A stretch of 64,000 nt of DNA from Serratia sarumanii (GTDB lineage Bacteria; Pseudomonadota; Gammaproteobacteria; Enterobacterales; Enterobacteriaceae): the NCBI RefSeq assembly GCF_029962605.1, contig NZ_CP124750.1, positions 1 to 64,000 on the forward strand, written 5' to 3'. The notes under the pieces were generated by a model. That model made no database searches. It was not told the DNA's origin and saw only the letters and a program-made list of their open reading frames with translations. Each line of letters opens with the position of its first letter. Positions within the stretch are counted from its first letter, which is position 1. Shown piece after piece: positions 1 to 11,382 of this stretch. The translations under genes and the position numbers were made by a program.

Positions 1-1395
1 GTGTCACTTTCGCTTTGGCAGCAGTGTCTTGCCCGATTGCAGGATGAGTTACCTGCCACAGAATTTAGTATGTGGATACGCCCATTGCAGGCGGAACTGA
101 GTGACAACACCTTGGCGCTGTATGCGCCTAACCGCTTTGTGCTGGATTGGGTTCGCGATAAGTACTTAAACAACATCAATGGTCTGCTGAATGATTTCTG
201 CGGCACGGACGCGCCTTTGCTGCGTTTTGAAGTCGGCAGCAAGCCGATCGCGCAGGTGATCAGCCAGACCGTGACCGCCAGCGTCAGCAGCGCCCCTGCG
301 GCTCCCGCGGCGCGCACGGCCGCGCCTTTGCGCCCGAGCTGGGACAACGCGGCGGCGCAACCCGAGCTCTCTTACCGCTCCAACGTCAACCCCAAACACA
401 CCTTTGACAACTTCGTCGAGGGTAAGTCCAACCAATTGGCGCGCGCGGCGGCTCGTCAGGTGGCGGACAACCCGGGCGGCGCCTATAACCCGCTGTTCCT
501 GTATGGCGGCACCGGCCTGGGTAAAACCCACCTGCTGCACGCGGTCGGCAACGGCATCATGGCGCGCAAGGCCAACGCCAAAGTGGTCTACATGCACTCG
601 GAACGCTTCGTGCAGGACATGGTCAAAGCGTTGCAGAACAACGCCATCGAAGAGTTTAAGCGTTACTACCGTTCGGTCGACGCCTTGCTGATCGATGACA
701 TCCAATTCTTCGCCAACAAGGAGCGTTCGCAGGAAGAGTTCTTCCATACCTTTAACGCTCTGTTGGAAGGCAATCAGCAGATCATCCTGACCTCGGATCG
801 CTACCCTAAAGAGATCAACGGGGTGGAAGATCGTCTGAAGTCGCGCTTCGGCTGGGGGCTGACGGTGGCGATCGAGCCGCCGGAGCTGGAAACCCGCGTG
901 GCGATCCTGATGAAAAAGGCCGACGAAAACGACATCCGCCTGCCGGGCGAAGTGGCGTTCTTCATCGCCAAGCGCCTGCGTTCCAACGTGCGTGAGCTCG
1001 AAGGGGCGCTGAACCGCGTGATCGCCAACGCCAACTTTACCGGCCGGGCCATCACCATCGATTTCGTGCGCGAAGCGCTGCGCGATCTGCTGGCGCTGCA
1101 GGAAAAGCTGGTCACCATCGACAATATCCAAAAGACGGTGGCGGAGTATTACAAGATTAAAGTCGCGGATTTGCTATCCAAGCGGCGTTCGCGATCCGTT
1201 GCCCGCCCGCGCCAGATGGCGATGGCGTTGGCGAAGGAACTCACCAACCACAGCCTGCCGGAAATCGGCGATGCGTTTGGTGGCCGCGACCATACCACGG
1301 TGTTGCACGCCTGCCGGAAGATCGAGCAGCTGCGTGAGGAAAGTCACGACATCAAAGAAGATTTCTCCAATTTAATCAGAACATTATCTTCATAG
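1..1395 (+). CDS. dnaA: Chromosomal replication initiator protein DnaA
   Basis: AAA+ initiator that binds DnaA boxes at oriC, opens the origin and loads DnaB. The 464-residue protein matches the E. coli length (467). Visible parts are the N-terminal DnaB-interaction domain, a low-complexity Ala/Pro linker around residues 90-115, Walker [10 protein letters not shown] at about 169, Walker [10 protein letters not shown] at about 230, sensor II with [13 protein letters not shown] at about 330, and the C-terminal DNA-binding helix-turn-helix with [15 protein letters not shown]. The start is GTG at base 1, so promoter and ribosome-binding site lie outside the window. It is followed after 4 bases by dnaN, the standard dnaA-dnaN-recF-gyrB order. 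A very confident call. Confidence 0.98.
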   Translation: MSLSLWQQCLARLQDELPATEFSMWIRPLQAELSDNTLALYAPNRFVLDWVRDKYLNNINGLLNDFCGTDAPLLRFEVGSKPIAQVISQTVTASVSSAPAAPAARTAAPLRPSWDNAAAQPELSYRSNVNPKHTFDNFVEGKSNQLARAAARQVADNPGGAYNPLFLYGGTGLGKTHLLHAVGNGIMARKANAKVVYMHSERFVQDMVKALQNNAIEEFKRYYRSVDALLIDDIQFFANKERSQEEFFHTFNALLEGNQQIILTSDRYPKEINGVEDRLKSRFGWGLTVAIEPPELETRVAILMKKADENDIRLPGEVAFFIAKRLRSNVRELEGALNRVIANANFTGRAITIDFVREALRDLLALQEKLVTIDNIQKTVAEYYKIKVADLLSKRRSRSVARPRQMAMALAKELTNHSLPEIGDAFGGRDHTTVLHACRKIEQLREESHDIKEDFSNLIRTLSS

Positions 1396-1399
1396 CGCT

Positions 1400-2500
1400 A
1401 TGAAATTTATCGTTGAACGTGAGCATCTGCTAAAACCGCTGCAACAGGTGAGCAGCCCGCTGGGCGGCCGCCCGACCTTGCCGATCCTGGGCAACCTGCT
1501 GCTGCAGGTGACGGAAGGCTCCCTGCTGCTGACCGGCACCGATCTGGAGATGGAGATGGTGGCGCGCGTCGCCCTGTCCCAGCCGCACGAGCCGGGCGCG
1601 ACCACCGTGCCCGCGCGCAAATTCTTTGATATCTGCCGCGGCCTGCCGGAAGGGGCGGAGATCGCCGTCACGCTGGAAAGCGAGCGCATGCTGGTGCGAT
1701 CCGGCCGCAGCCGCTTCTCGCTGTCCACGCTGCCTGCGGCGGACTTCCCGAACCTGGACGACTGGCAGAGCGAGGTGGAGTTCACCTTGCCGCAGGCGAC
1801 GCTGAAGCGCCTGATCGAAGCCACCCAGTTCTCGATGGCCCATCAGGACGTGCGTTATTACCTGAACGGCATGCTGTTTGAAACCGAAGGCGAAGAGCTG
1901 CGCACCGTCGCGACCGACGGCCACCGCCTGGCGGTGTGCTCGATGCCGATCGGCCAACAGCTGCCGTCGCATTCGGTGATCGTGCCGCGTAAAGGGGTGA
2001 TGGAGCTGGTGCGCCTGCTGGACGGCGGCGATTCGCTGCTGCAGCTGCAGATCGGCAGCAACAACATTCGCGCCCACGTCGGCGATTTCATCTTCACCTC
2101 CAAGCTGGTTGACGGCCGTTTCCCGGACTATCGCCGCGTCTTGCCGAAGAACCCGGATAAAACGCTGGAAGCCGGCTGCGATCTGCTCAAGCAGGCGTTT
2201 GCCCGCGCGGCGATTCTCTCGAACGAGAAATTCCGCGGCGTGCGGCTGTACGTCAGCCAGAACCAGCTGAAGATCACCGCCAACAACCCGGAGCAGGAAG
2301 AGGCGGAAGAGATCCTCGACGTCAGCTACGACGGCGCGGAGATGGAGATCGGCTTCAACGTCAGCTACGTGCTGGACGTGTTGAACGCGCTCAAGTGTGA
2401 AGACGTGCGCCTGCTGTTGACCGATTCGGTCTCCAGCGTGCAGATCGAAGACGGCGCCAGCCAGGCGGCGGCCTACGTTGTCATGCCGATGCGGTTGTAG
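1400..2500 (+). CDS. dnaN: DNA polymerase III beta subunit (sliding clamp)
   Basis: Ring-shaped processivity clamp that tethers DNA polymerase III and other partners to DNA. The length, 366 residues, is that of the E. coli protein. It begins MKFIVEREHLLKPLQQV and ends with the clamp C-terminus YVVMPMRL, whose MPMRL is the conserved end near the partner-binding pocket. ATG lies 4 bases after the dnaA stop, so the two are co-transcribed and probably translationally coupled. No anomaly is seen. Confidence 0.98.
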   Translation: MKFIVEREHLLKPLQQVSSPLGGRPTLPILGNLLLQVTEGSLLLTGTDLEMEMVARVALSQPHEPGATTVPARKFFDICRGLPEGAEIAVTLESERMLVRSGRSRFSLSTLPAADFPNLDDWQSEVEFTLPQATLKRLIEATQFSMAHQDVRYYLNGMLFETEGEELRTVATDGHRLAVCSMPIGQQLPSHSVIVPRKGVMELVRLLDGGDSLLQLQIGSNNIRAHVGDFIFTSKLVDGRFPDYRRVLPKNPDKTLEAGCDLLKQAFARAAILSNEKFRGVRLYVSQNQLKITANNPEQEEAEEILDVSYDGAEMEIGFNVSYVLDVLNALKCEDVRLLLTDSVSSVQIEDGASQAAAYVVMPMRL

Positions 2501-2545
2501 TCTCGTTACCTTGAATTACAGCACCGTCATCGGTAAAGAGATTGC

Positions 2546-3631
2546 ATGGCTCTGACGCGTTTATTGATTAAAGATTTCCGCAATATCGAGGCGGCGGATT
2601 TGGCGCTGGCGCCGGGATTCAACTTCCTGGTCGGCGCCAACGGCAGCGGCAAGACCAGCGTGCTGGAAGCGGTGTATACGCTCGGCCACGGCCGCGCCTT
2701 TCGCAGCCTGCAGGCCGGTCGGGTGATCCGCCACGACCAGCCGGAGTTCGTGCTGCACGGCCGCATCGAAGGCGCGGAGCGCGAGCTGTCGGTAGGATTG
2801 AGCAAGAGCCGTCAGGGTGACAGCAAAGTACGCATCGATGGCAGCGATGGCCACAAGGTGGCCGAGCTGGCGCAGCTGCTGCCCATGCAGCTGATCACCC
2901 CCGAAGGTTTTACCCTGCTGAACGGCGGGCCGAAATTCCGGCGCGCCTTCCTGGACTGGGGCTGTTTTCATAACGAACCCGGTTTTTTCACCGCCTGGAG
3001 CAACCTGAAACGGTTACTGAAGCAGCGCAATGCCGCGCTGCGCCAGGTGAGTCGCTATGCGCAGATCCGCGCCTGGGATCAGGAACTGATCCCGCTCGCG
3101 GAGCGCATCAGCGAATGGCGGGCGGAATACAGCGACGCGATCGCCGCGGATATTACCGCGACCTGCGCGCAGTTTCTGCCTGAATTCGCCCTGAGCTTCT
3201 CCTTCCAGCGCGGCTGGGACAAAGAGAGCGACTACGGCGAGCTGCTGGAGCGCCAGTTTGAGCGAGACAGGGCATTGACCTATACCGCGGTGGGGCCGCA
3301 TAAAGCGGACTTTCGCATTCGTGCCGACGGCACGCCGGTAGAGGATTTGTTATCGCGCGGTCAGCTTAAACTGCTGATGTGCGCGTTGCGCTTGGCGCAG
3401 GGTGAGTTTCTCACCCGGCAGAGCGGGCGGCGTTGCCTGTATCTGATTGATGATTTTGCCTCCGAGCTGGACACCGGCCGTCGCCGGTTGCTGGCCGATC
3501 GCCTGAAAGCCACCCAGGCCCAGGTTTTTGTCAGCGCGGTGAGCGCTGAACAAGTGACCGACATGGCTGGTGAAAAGGGCAAGATGTTCCGCGTGGAACA
3601 GGGTAAAATAGAGGTTCAACCACAGGACTAA
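2546..3631 (+). CDS. recF: DNA replication and repair protein RecF
   Basis: SMC/ABC-like ATPase that acts with RecO and RecR to load RecA at single-strand gaps. The 361 residues carry Walker [10 protein letters not shown] near residue 30, the ABC signature [10 protein letters not shown] near 270 and Walker [13 protein letters not shown] near 300. ATG is 45 bases after dnaN, and gyrB starts 18 bases after its stop, which fits one transcription unit with dnaA-dnaN. Length and motifs are intact. Confidence 0.97.
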   Translation: MALTRLLIKDFRNIEAADLALAPGFNFLVGANGSGKTSVLEAVYTLGHGRAFRSLQAGRVIRHDQPEFVLHGRIEGAERELSVGLSKSRQGDSKVRIDGSDGHKVAELAQLLPMQLITPEGFTLLNGGPKFRRAFLDWGCFHNEPGFFTAWSNLKRLLKQRNAALRQVSRYAQIRAWDQELIPLAERISEWRAEYSDAIAADITATCAQFLPEFALSFSFQRGWDKESDYGELLERQFERDRALTYTAVGPHKADFRIRADGTPVEDLLSRGQLKLLMCALRLAQGEFLTRQSGRRCLYLIDDFASELDTGRRRLLADRLKATQAQVFVSAVSAEQVTDMAGEKGKMFRVEQGKIEVQPQD

Positions 3632-6064
<2,433 letters not shown>

Positions 6065-6080
6065 TGCGTTAATGGCTGTG

Positions 6081-6115
6081 AAAATCCGCGCCGGGCGACC
6101 CGCGCGGATTTTTTT
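6081..6115 (+). terminator. Intrinsic terminator after gyrB
   Basis: The arms AATCCGCG and CGCGGATT flank a short C/G-rich loop and are followed by a run of seven T. It closes the dnaA-dnaN-recF-gyrB unit 17 bases after the gyrB stop. Confidence 0.88.
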
Positions 6116-6188
6116 ACGCCTTTTTTGGCGCTGACAGCCAAGGCTGAAACGCGTTAGCATGGGAAAAAACCACTGGGAGAAGCGTTGA

Positions 6189-7004
6189 ATGGCTATTGAA
6201 CTGATTGCGATCGACATGGACGGCACGTTGCTGGATCCGCAGCACCAAATCACGCCGGCGGTAAAGCAGGCTATCGCGGCGGCGCGGCGCAAAGGGGTGC
6301 ACGTGGTGCTGGCCACCGGGCGGCCTTATGTCGGCGTGCAGGACTATCTGCGCCAGTTAGACATTCAGGGCCCCGGCGATTTTTGCATAACCTACAACGG
6401 CGCGCTGGTGCTGCGCGCGGCCGACGGCGCCTGTATTCTGCAGGAAACCCTGGGTTTTGAGGACTATCTGCACTTCGAGCAGATGGCGCGCGAGCTCGGC
6501 GTTCACTACCAGGCGTTTGACTTTGACACCCTGTATACCCCGAACAAAGACATCGGCAAATACACCATACACGAGGCGGAAATGACCGGTATTCCGTTGA
6601 AATACCGCAGCGTGGAGGAGATGGATCGCCAGATGCGTTTCCCGAAAGTGATGATGATCGACGAGCCGGCGCTGCTGGACAACGCGATTGCGCGCATCCC
6701 GGCGGAAACGCGCGAGCGTTACACCATTCTGAAAAGCGCGCCTTACTACCTCGAAATCCTGCATAAGAACGTCGATAAGGGCGCCGGGGTGAGAATGCTG
6801 GCCGAGCACCTCGGCGTGGCGCGGGAAAACATCATGACGCTGGGGGATCAGGCCAACGATACGGCGATGATCGAGTATGCCGGCGTCGGCGTGGCGATGG
6901 GCAACGCCATTCCCGAGCTGAAAGCGGTGGCGCAGTTTGTCACCGGCGCCAATACCGAAGACGGCGTGGCGCGCGCCATCGAGAAGTTCGTGCTCAACGC
7001 CTGA
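6189..7004 (+). CDS. yidA: Sugar-phosphatase YidA (HAD superfamily, Cof type)
   Basis: Cytosolic Mg-dependent phosphatase of the Cof/HAD-IIB group, active in E. coli on sugar phosphates. Its 271 residues match E. coli YidA along the whole length. HAD motif I is IDMDGTLL with nucleophile Asp9 and Asp11; motif II is the Thr in LATGRP; motif III/IV is the Lys of NVDKGAGV plus LGDQANDTAMIEYAG. It follows the gyrB terminator and has its own gene-proximal GAGAAGCG ribosome site. It converges with the eutC-like gene. Confidence 0.95.
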   Translation: MAIELIAIDMDGTLLDPQHQITPAVKQAIAAARRKGVHVVLATGRPYVGVQDYLRQLDIQGPGDFCITYNGALVLRAADGACILQETLGFEDYLHFEQMARELGVHYQAFDFDTLYTPNKDIGKYTIHEAEMTGIPLKYRSVEEMDRQMRFPKVMMIDEPALLDNAIARIPAETRERYTILKSAPYYLEILHKNVDKGAGVRMLAEHLGVARENIMTLGDQANDTAMIEYAGVGVAMGNAIPELKAVAQFVTGANTEDGVARAIEKFVLNA

Positions 7005-7010
7005 TCAAGT

Positions 7011-7031
7011 GGGGCGCTACGGCGCCCCTTT
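7011..7031. terminator. Terminator-like hairpin between yidA and the eutC-like gene
   Basis: Arms GGGGCGC and GCGCCCC around the loop TACG, followed by three T on the plus strand. It sits just after yidA and touches the stop codon of the convergent eutC-like gene, so it may serve both genes. The T-run is short. Confidence 0.6.
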
Positions 7032-7971
7032 ATATTGCCGCCAACACCCCTTTGGCGATCTGCAGATCCTGAATCGCCAGCCCGGTAAGATCGGCGATGG
7101 TGATGTGCTGCGGCTCGCTTCGCAACCGCCCTCCCAGCGCCAAGACGGCGCCCATTTCGACGATTGGCGTTGAAATCAGCCTATTTTGCCGATAAGCCGT
7201 CGCGATCTCGCCATAGTCAGCGCACTGCGCCAGCGCATCGACCAGCAGTGCGTCCGCGCGAGCCACCAGATCGGTCGCCAGCTCCTGCTTGCCGGGCGCG
7301 TCGGCACCCACGGCGGTGATGTGCGTGCCGGGCCGAATATCCGCCGCCTGTAAAATCGGTTCGCGGCTGGGCGTGGTAGTGACGATCAGCTGACAGTGCG
7401 CCGCCAGTTCCGCCGCATCCTGCGTAACCCGCACCCGAAAACCTTCGGCCTCGGCTTCGCGCCGATACGCCGCCAGCGCCTGATCGTTGCGGCCCCACAC
7501 CCACACTTCGCGGCAATCGGTCACCGGTTTCAGACATTGCAGCTGCAGCCGGGCCTGCAGGCCGGTGCCGACCATGCCGATCGCCTGAATATGCGGCGGC
7601 GCGCACAGTTCGGCGGCGATGCGGCCGGCCAGTGCGGTGCGCAGCGCGGTCAGCCAGCCCTCATCCTGCAGCAGCGCCCGAGGTTCGCCGGTCTGGGCGG
7701 AGAACGCCACCACCAGCCCCTGATTGCTGGCCAAACCGCGTTCGGCGTTGCGATAGAAACCGGCGGAGACCTTGACCACGAACATATCTTCGCCTTCCAG
7801 CCAGGCGGATTTGATGCAGCAATCGCCGGCGGCCTGTTCGAACAGGAAATGCTGCACCGGCGGCTGTTGCACCCGCCGTTGCGAGTAGGCGATAAAACCC
7901 TGCTTCAGCAGCGGGGTTATAGCCTCGGCGTCGAACGCGGCGAGGATTTGCTGCCGTTTAAGGATGTGCAT
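7030..7971 (-). CDS. eutC: Ornithine cyclodeaminase/mu-crystallin family protein (EutC/BhcD-like)
   Basis: NAD(P)-dependent enzyme of the ornithine cyclodeaminase/mu-crystallin family, 313 residues. The Rossmann segment reads IGMVGTGLQARLQLQCL at about residue 130; Lys and Arg residues in the N-terminal half (SAWLEGEDMFVVKVS) fit the substrate site. Its start lies inside the end of the upstream PLP-enzyme gene (14-base overlap), so the two are translationally coupled. Known family pairs with this architecture are ectoine-utilisation EutB/EutC and the beta-hydroxyaspartate pathway BhcB/BhcD, where the BhcD member reduces iminosuccinate to aspartate. The gene symbol follows common annotation; the true substrate cannot be read from sequence. 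Confidence 0.75.
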   Translation of the reverse strand: MHILKRQQILAAFDAEAITPLLKQGFIAYSQRRVQQPPVQHFLFEQAAGDCCIKSAWLEGEDMFVVKVSAGFYRNAERGLASNQGLVVAFSAQTGEPRALLQDEGWLTALRTALAGRIAAELCAPPHIQAIGMVGTGLQARLQLQCLKPVTDCREVWVWGRNDQALAAYRREAEAEGFRVRVTQDAAELAAHCQLIVTTTPSREPILQAADIRPGTHITAVGADAPGKQELATDLVARADALLVDALAQCADYGEIATAYRQNRLISTPIVEMGAVLALGGRLRSEPQHITIADLTGLAIQDLQIAKGVLAAI

Positions 7972-8926
7972 CGGCGATGGCCTTGAGGTACTTCTCCAGC
8001 ACGATGTTTTTACCGCACAGCACCACCGCCACTTTTTTTCCCTGGTATTCCGGCGCCAGCTTGATCGCCGCCGCCAGCGCCACGCCGGCCGCGCCTTCGA
8101 TAATCCACCGATCGCTGGCGGCGATCCGGCGCATCGCGCGTTTGATCTCCGTCTCGCTGACCAGCACTTTGCGGTCGATCAGCTGTTGGCACAGCGGGAA
8201 GGTTACGGCGCCCGGCTCGACGCCGCCGGCGGTGCCGTCGGACAGGGTGTCTTGCTCTTCCACCGGGAAGATATGGCCCGCTTCCAGCGCGCTGTACATG
8301 CTGGTGGCGTTTTCCGGCCAGCAGGCGATAAGCTGCGTGTTCGGCGACAATTGCTGCAGAACGGTGCCGATACCGGCGATATAGCCACCGCCGCCGACCG
8401 CCACGAACACGGCGTCCAGACCGGTGAGCTGTTCAACCAGCTCCATGCCGCAGGTGCCCTGGCCGGCGATCACCTGCTCGTCGTTATACGGCGAGATATA
8501 GGTTTTTCCCTGTTCGCGGGCGGCCTGTTCCCCGGCCAGTTCGGCGTTCAGCGCATCGCCCGGCACCCGTTCCACGGTGCCGCCCAGCGCGCGGATGGTG
8601 TCTAGCTTGATGCTCGCCGCCGTCTCCGGCGCATAAACCGTGACGCCAACGCCCATCAGCTGCCCCGCCAAAGCGACCGCCTGGCCGTGGTTGCCGGTTG
8701 AGGCGGCGATAACGCCGCGCCGGCGTTGCTCGCTATCCAGTAACCGCAACTTGTTGCTGGCGCCGCGAAATTTAAAGGAGCCGGTGTGCTGCAGATGGTC
8801 GCATTTCAGATACAGCTCGCACCCCAGCTGCTGTGAAAGCAGCACGCTGCGCTCCAATGGCGTGACCCGTACCTGAGGGCGCAGCTGTTGATGGGCAGAA
8901 ACAATGGCATCGAAGAGGGGGTTCAT
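7958..8926 (-). CDS. eutB: Threonine dehydratase-like PLP enzyme (EutB/BhcB-like, serine/hydroxyaspartate type)
   Basis: Fold-type II PLP lyase of 322 residues, without the regulatory ACT domain of biosynthetic IlvA. The PLP lysine lies in GSFKFRGA at about residue 51; the asparagine of STGNHGQA and the glycine loop VGGGGYIAG at about 180 bind the cofactor. Such enzymes release ammonia from 3-hydroxy amino acids (threonine, serine, 3-hydroxyaspartate). Pairing with the overlapping reductase favours 3-hydroxyaspartate or a hydroxyectoine-derived amino acid over threonine; this is inference. Three TTTGTAY repeats lie just upstream. No ectoine transport or hydrolase gene is nearby. Confidence 0.78.
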   Translation of the reverse strand: MNPLFDAIVSAHQQLRPQVRVTPLERSVLLSQQLGCELYLKCDHLQHTGSFKFRGASNKLRLLDSEQRRRGVIAASTGNHGQAVALAGQLMGVGVTVYAPETAASIKLDTIRALGGTVERVPGDALNAELAGEQAAREQGKTYISPYNDEQVIAGQGTCGMELVEQLTGLDAVFVAVGGGGYIAGIGTVLQQLSPNTQLIACWPENATSMYSALEAGHIFPVEEQDTLSDGTAGGVEPGAVTFPLCQQLIDRKVLVSETEIKRAMRRIAASDRWIIEGAAGVALAAAIKLAPEYQGKKVAVVLCGKNIVLEKYLKAIADAHP

Positions 8927-8941
8927 ACCGGCTCCAGAGTT

Positions 8942-8979
8942 TTTGTACTTAAAAATCCAGTTTGTACTTTTTTGTATTG
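8942..8979 (-). promoter_or_regulatory. Tandem TTTGTAC repeats upstream of eutBC-like genes
   Basis: TTTGTACTT occurs at 8942-8950 and again at 8961-8969, with a relative TTTGTATTG at 8971-8979. The starts are 19 and 10 bases apart, roughly helical phasing. They lie 16-53 bases upstream of the PLP-enzyme start in an A/T-rich patch, so they look like operator half-sites for a regulator of this operon. The regulator is not identified. Confidence 0.45.
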
Positions 8980-9157
8980 ATTGTAAACCCCGTCGCCCGG
9001 CCGCAGGGCAACCCGGCCCGCCAGCGGCAACGGCCGGGGAAGACCATCGCGTTGGCGGTGAAAATAATCATTAACCTGTCGTTTAGCGATACGATTTTTT
9101 ATTTATTTGCGTTAAGAAAGGTGCTGCCGCTGACTTATTTTAATGAAGGAAATGAGA

Positions 9158-9238
9158 ATGAAAAAAATAGTGCTCGCGGCATCCGCCTATACGGCATGGG
9201 CGCCGTTGAGTTTCGCCGCCAAGAATGCGAGCGCCTAA
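9158..9238 (+). CDS. Putative 26-residue signal-peptide-like ORF (possible gene remnant)
   Basis: ATG follows an AAGGA site by 7 bases. The encoded peptide starts MKK, has a hydrophobic stretch (IVLAASAYTAWAPLSFA) and a likely signal-peptidase site after SFA, then stops at TAA. The same frame stays open for about 270 bases past this stop, so this may be the start of a decayed secreted protein rather than a complete small gene. It is the only coding-like item I see in the 487-base gap between the eutB-like gene and yidR. I do not recognise it. Confidence 0.25.
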   Translation: MKKIVLAASAYTAWAPLSFAAKNASA

Positions 9239-9413
9239 TCGACCGTTTATTTGCTGCCGACGCCGTCGTTCGGCTTAAATGATAAAATGCTAAAAAATAA
9301 TTGCGTCATTTCGAACCGAAAAATCCTCCCGCCTACCCTCTCAGGCCATATGAAACGCTGCCGCCGATCCGGTAAGATGGCGACTCAGTGCTGGCATGCG
9401 CAGGAGAACCGCC

Positions 9414-10694
9414 ATGAGCCATCGGGAAAAACAGCTGACTTTCGACCCTCGCGGGCATCAGTTAACCAATATCAACGTCTGGACGCCGGACAGCCAATGG
9501 CTGGCTTATGACGTGCGCCCGCGCGGCGCCTCTTTCACCGGTCTGAGCATCGAGCGGGTCAACGTCGCCAGCGGCGCGGTGGAGGTGGTTTATCGCGCTC
9601 AGCACGGCGCCCACGTCGGCGTGGTCACGGTCAGCCCCGATGCGCCGGCGCGCTATGCCTTTATCCATGGCCCGGAGCACCCGGACAGCGCCTGGCAATA
9701 TGATTTTCACCACCGCCGCGGGGTGATCGTCAGCGAACCGGATCGCGAGTTGGCCATCACCCTCGACGCGCTGGATATCACCGCCCCCTACACCCCCGGC
9801 GCGCTGCGCGGCGGCAGCCATGTGCACGTATTCAGCCCGGACGGCAGCCGCCTCAGCTTTACCTATAACGATCACGTCATGCACGAGTGCGATCCGGCGC
9901 GCGATCTGCGCAACGTTGGGGTGGCCGTGCCGCTGCACGGGGTCAATCCGCCGAAACAGCATCCGCGTGAGTATGACGGCAGCCACTATTGCGTGCTGGT
10001 CAGCGAGACGGTGCCGCAGCCGCAGCCGGGCAGCGATCAGATCAATCGTGCTTACGAAGAAGGCTGGATTGGCCGCGAAGGTTACCGTAAGGCCGACGGC
10101 AGCCGGCAGCGCTGGGCGCTGGCGTTCATCGGCGATACGCTGTCCGCCGCCGGTGAAAAGCTGCCGGAGGTGTTTATCGTCGATCTGCCGGAGAACGATG
10201 CCGATTACGCCAGGGCGGGCGCTCTGCCGCTGCAGGGAACGGAAAGCGAGCTGCCGGCGCCGCCGCAGGGCGTCAGGCAGCGGCGGGTGACCTTTACCGG
10301 CGATCGTTGTTTTCCGGGCGTGGCCGGCGCACCGCGCCACTGGCTGCGCAGCTCGCCGGACGGCAGCCAGATCGCGTTTTTGATGAAGGATGACGGCGGC
10401 GTGGTGCAGCTGTGGACGGTGTCGCCGAACGGCGGGGAGCCGCGCCAGGTGAGCCACAGCGAGCATGATATCCAGTCTGCCTTCAGCTGGCACCCGCAGG
10501 GCGGGGCGATTGCCTTGGTGTGTGACAACAGCGTGATGCTGTGCGAGGTCGCCGGCGGCCGTCTGCAGCGTTTGACGCAGCGCAGCGTGCAGCCGCCGTC
10601 GGGGGACGCCGTGGTGTTTTCACCGGACGGCAAGAAAGTGGCGTTTATGCGCGAGATAGCGGGGTTCAACCAGATCTTTGTGGTTGAGGTGTAA
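9414..10694 (+). CDS. yidR: DUF3748 TolB-like beta-propeller protein YidR
   Basis: 426-residue protein of unknown function. Repeated segments with SPDG or WHPQGG signatures (FSPDGSRLSF, SSPDGSQIAF, FSPDGKKVAF) indicate a WD40/TolB-type propeller. No signal peptide is apparent, so it is probably cytoplasmic. I chose ATG 9414 because CAGGAG lies 9 bases upstream; an ATG at 9396 lies before that site and is unlikely. It converges on yidQ, and E. coli shows the same yidR-yidQ-ibpA-ibpB neighbourhood, which supports the name. Confidence 0.85.
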   Translation: MSHREKQLTFDPRGHQLTNINVWTPDSQWLAYDVRPRGASFTGLSIERVNVASGAVEVVYRAQHGAHVGVVTVSPDAPARYAFIHGPEHPDSAWQYDFHHRRGVIVSEPDRELAITLDALDITAPYTPGALRGGSHVHVFSPDGSRLSFTYNDHVMHECDPARDLRNVGVAVPLHGVNPPKQHPREYDGSHYCVLVSETVPQPQPGSDQINRAYEEGWIGREGYRKADGSRQRWALAFIGDTLSAAGEKLPEVFIVDLPENDADYARAGALPLQGTESELPAPPQGVRQRRVTFTGDRCFPGVAGAPRHWLRSSPDGSQIAFLMKDDGGVVQLWTVSPNGGEPRQVSHSEHDIQSAFSWHPQGGAIALVCDNSVMLCEVAGGRLQRLTQRSVQPPSGDAVVFSPDGKKVAFMREIAGFNQIFVVEV

Positions 10695-10724
10695 GGCGGG
10701 CCTGATGGCCCGCTGCGTGTGTGA

Positions 10725-11072
10725 TTAGTGTGTGGCGGCGCTGTCGTTGCCTTCGCCGGGATTGCCGGTTGCCGCCAGATTCTGCTGCTCGCTGCGCAGG
10801 ATGCGCGCTTTTGGCGAGTCTGCGGTGGCGTCGTTGCCGGAACGCAGATAGTCGTAAGGCAGCAGTACGGTGTCCATCACCGCAGAGAACGGCAGATCCA
10901 GCGCCACCAGCGGCATCATCGCCCAGCTGGTGTTGTCGTCCTTCAGCATGTCCACGCTGGCGCGGGTGCCGGGATAGTAACCCTGATTCGGGCCGGTATG
11001 GCTCATCACGCTGGAGCAACCGCTGGTCGCCAACAACATGCAGCCCGTCGCTATCGCTTTCATCGTCGTCAT
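10725..11072 (-). CDS. yidQ: YidQ/YceK-family lipoprotein
   Basis: Small lipoprotein of 115 residues. The N-terminus MTTMKAIATGCMLLATSGC gives a signal with the acylated Cys19 followed by SSVMSHTG, and the motif YYPGTRASVDM is typical of the YidQ family. Start ATG 11072 has AGGA 10 bases upstream; a longer reading frame upstream lacks support. Ser after the Cys predicts outer-membrane sorting. It is transcribed away from ibpA and toward yidR; a C/G-rich hairpin without a U-run (10696-10713) lies between the two 3' ends. Function unknown. Confidence 0.8.
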   Translation of the reverse strand: MTTMKAIATGCMLLATSGCSSVMSHTGPNQGYYPGTRASVDMLKDDNTSWAMMPLVALDLPFSAVMDTVLLPYDYLRSGNDATADSPKARILRSEQQNLAATGNPGEGNDSAATH

Positions 11073-11239
11073 TAATCCATCCTGCAGGGTTGCTGTGCCC
11101 CTAAAATTAAGCTGAGTTATAACATCCTGTCGCTGCTTTAAAAGAAGCAAAATCCCGCTCTGTGGCGGCTCTCTCACTTTAGTGTAAGTGGTAAAAAAAC
11201 TTTCGCCTAATCGGTACGAAGTTTTTTTGATCCTCGCCT

Positions 11240-11267
11240 GTTGAATTGATGAAATCAACCCCCATTT
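11240..11267 (+). promoter_or_regulatory. Sigma-32 heat-shock promoter of ibpA
   Basis: GTTGAA at 11240-11245 and CCCCATTT at 11260-11267 are separated by 14 bases, matching the sigma-32 consensus (CTTGAAA, 13-17 bases, CCCCATTTA). It lies about 115 bases upstream of the ibpA start and so leaves a leader of roughly 110 bases, which holds the RNA thermometer. Confidence 0.85.
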
Positions 11268-11352
11268 TATCATCAGAGCCGAATTGAGAATTCGCCGTAA
11301 GGGAATTCTGGCTTAATTAGCCTGTCCAGAGTGGAAGGCGTATTTATTTCAA

Positions 11353-11375
11353 CCTCGCTGAAGTGCCTTAGGAGG
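11353..11375 (+). promoter_or_regulatory. ROSE-type RNA thermometer hairpin of ibpA
   Basis: CCUCGCU (11353-11359) pairs with AGGAGG (11370-11375), which is the ribosome site 7 bases before ATG. CCUC pairs GAGG and CU pairs AG with one G left bulged opposite the Shine-Dalgarno strand, the hallmark of the ROSE family. Heating would open it and allow translation. Confidence 0.85.
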
Positions 11376-11382
11376 CTGTTTT

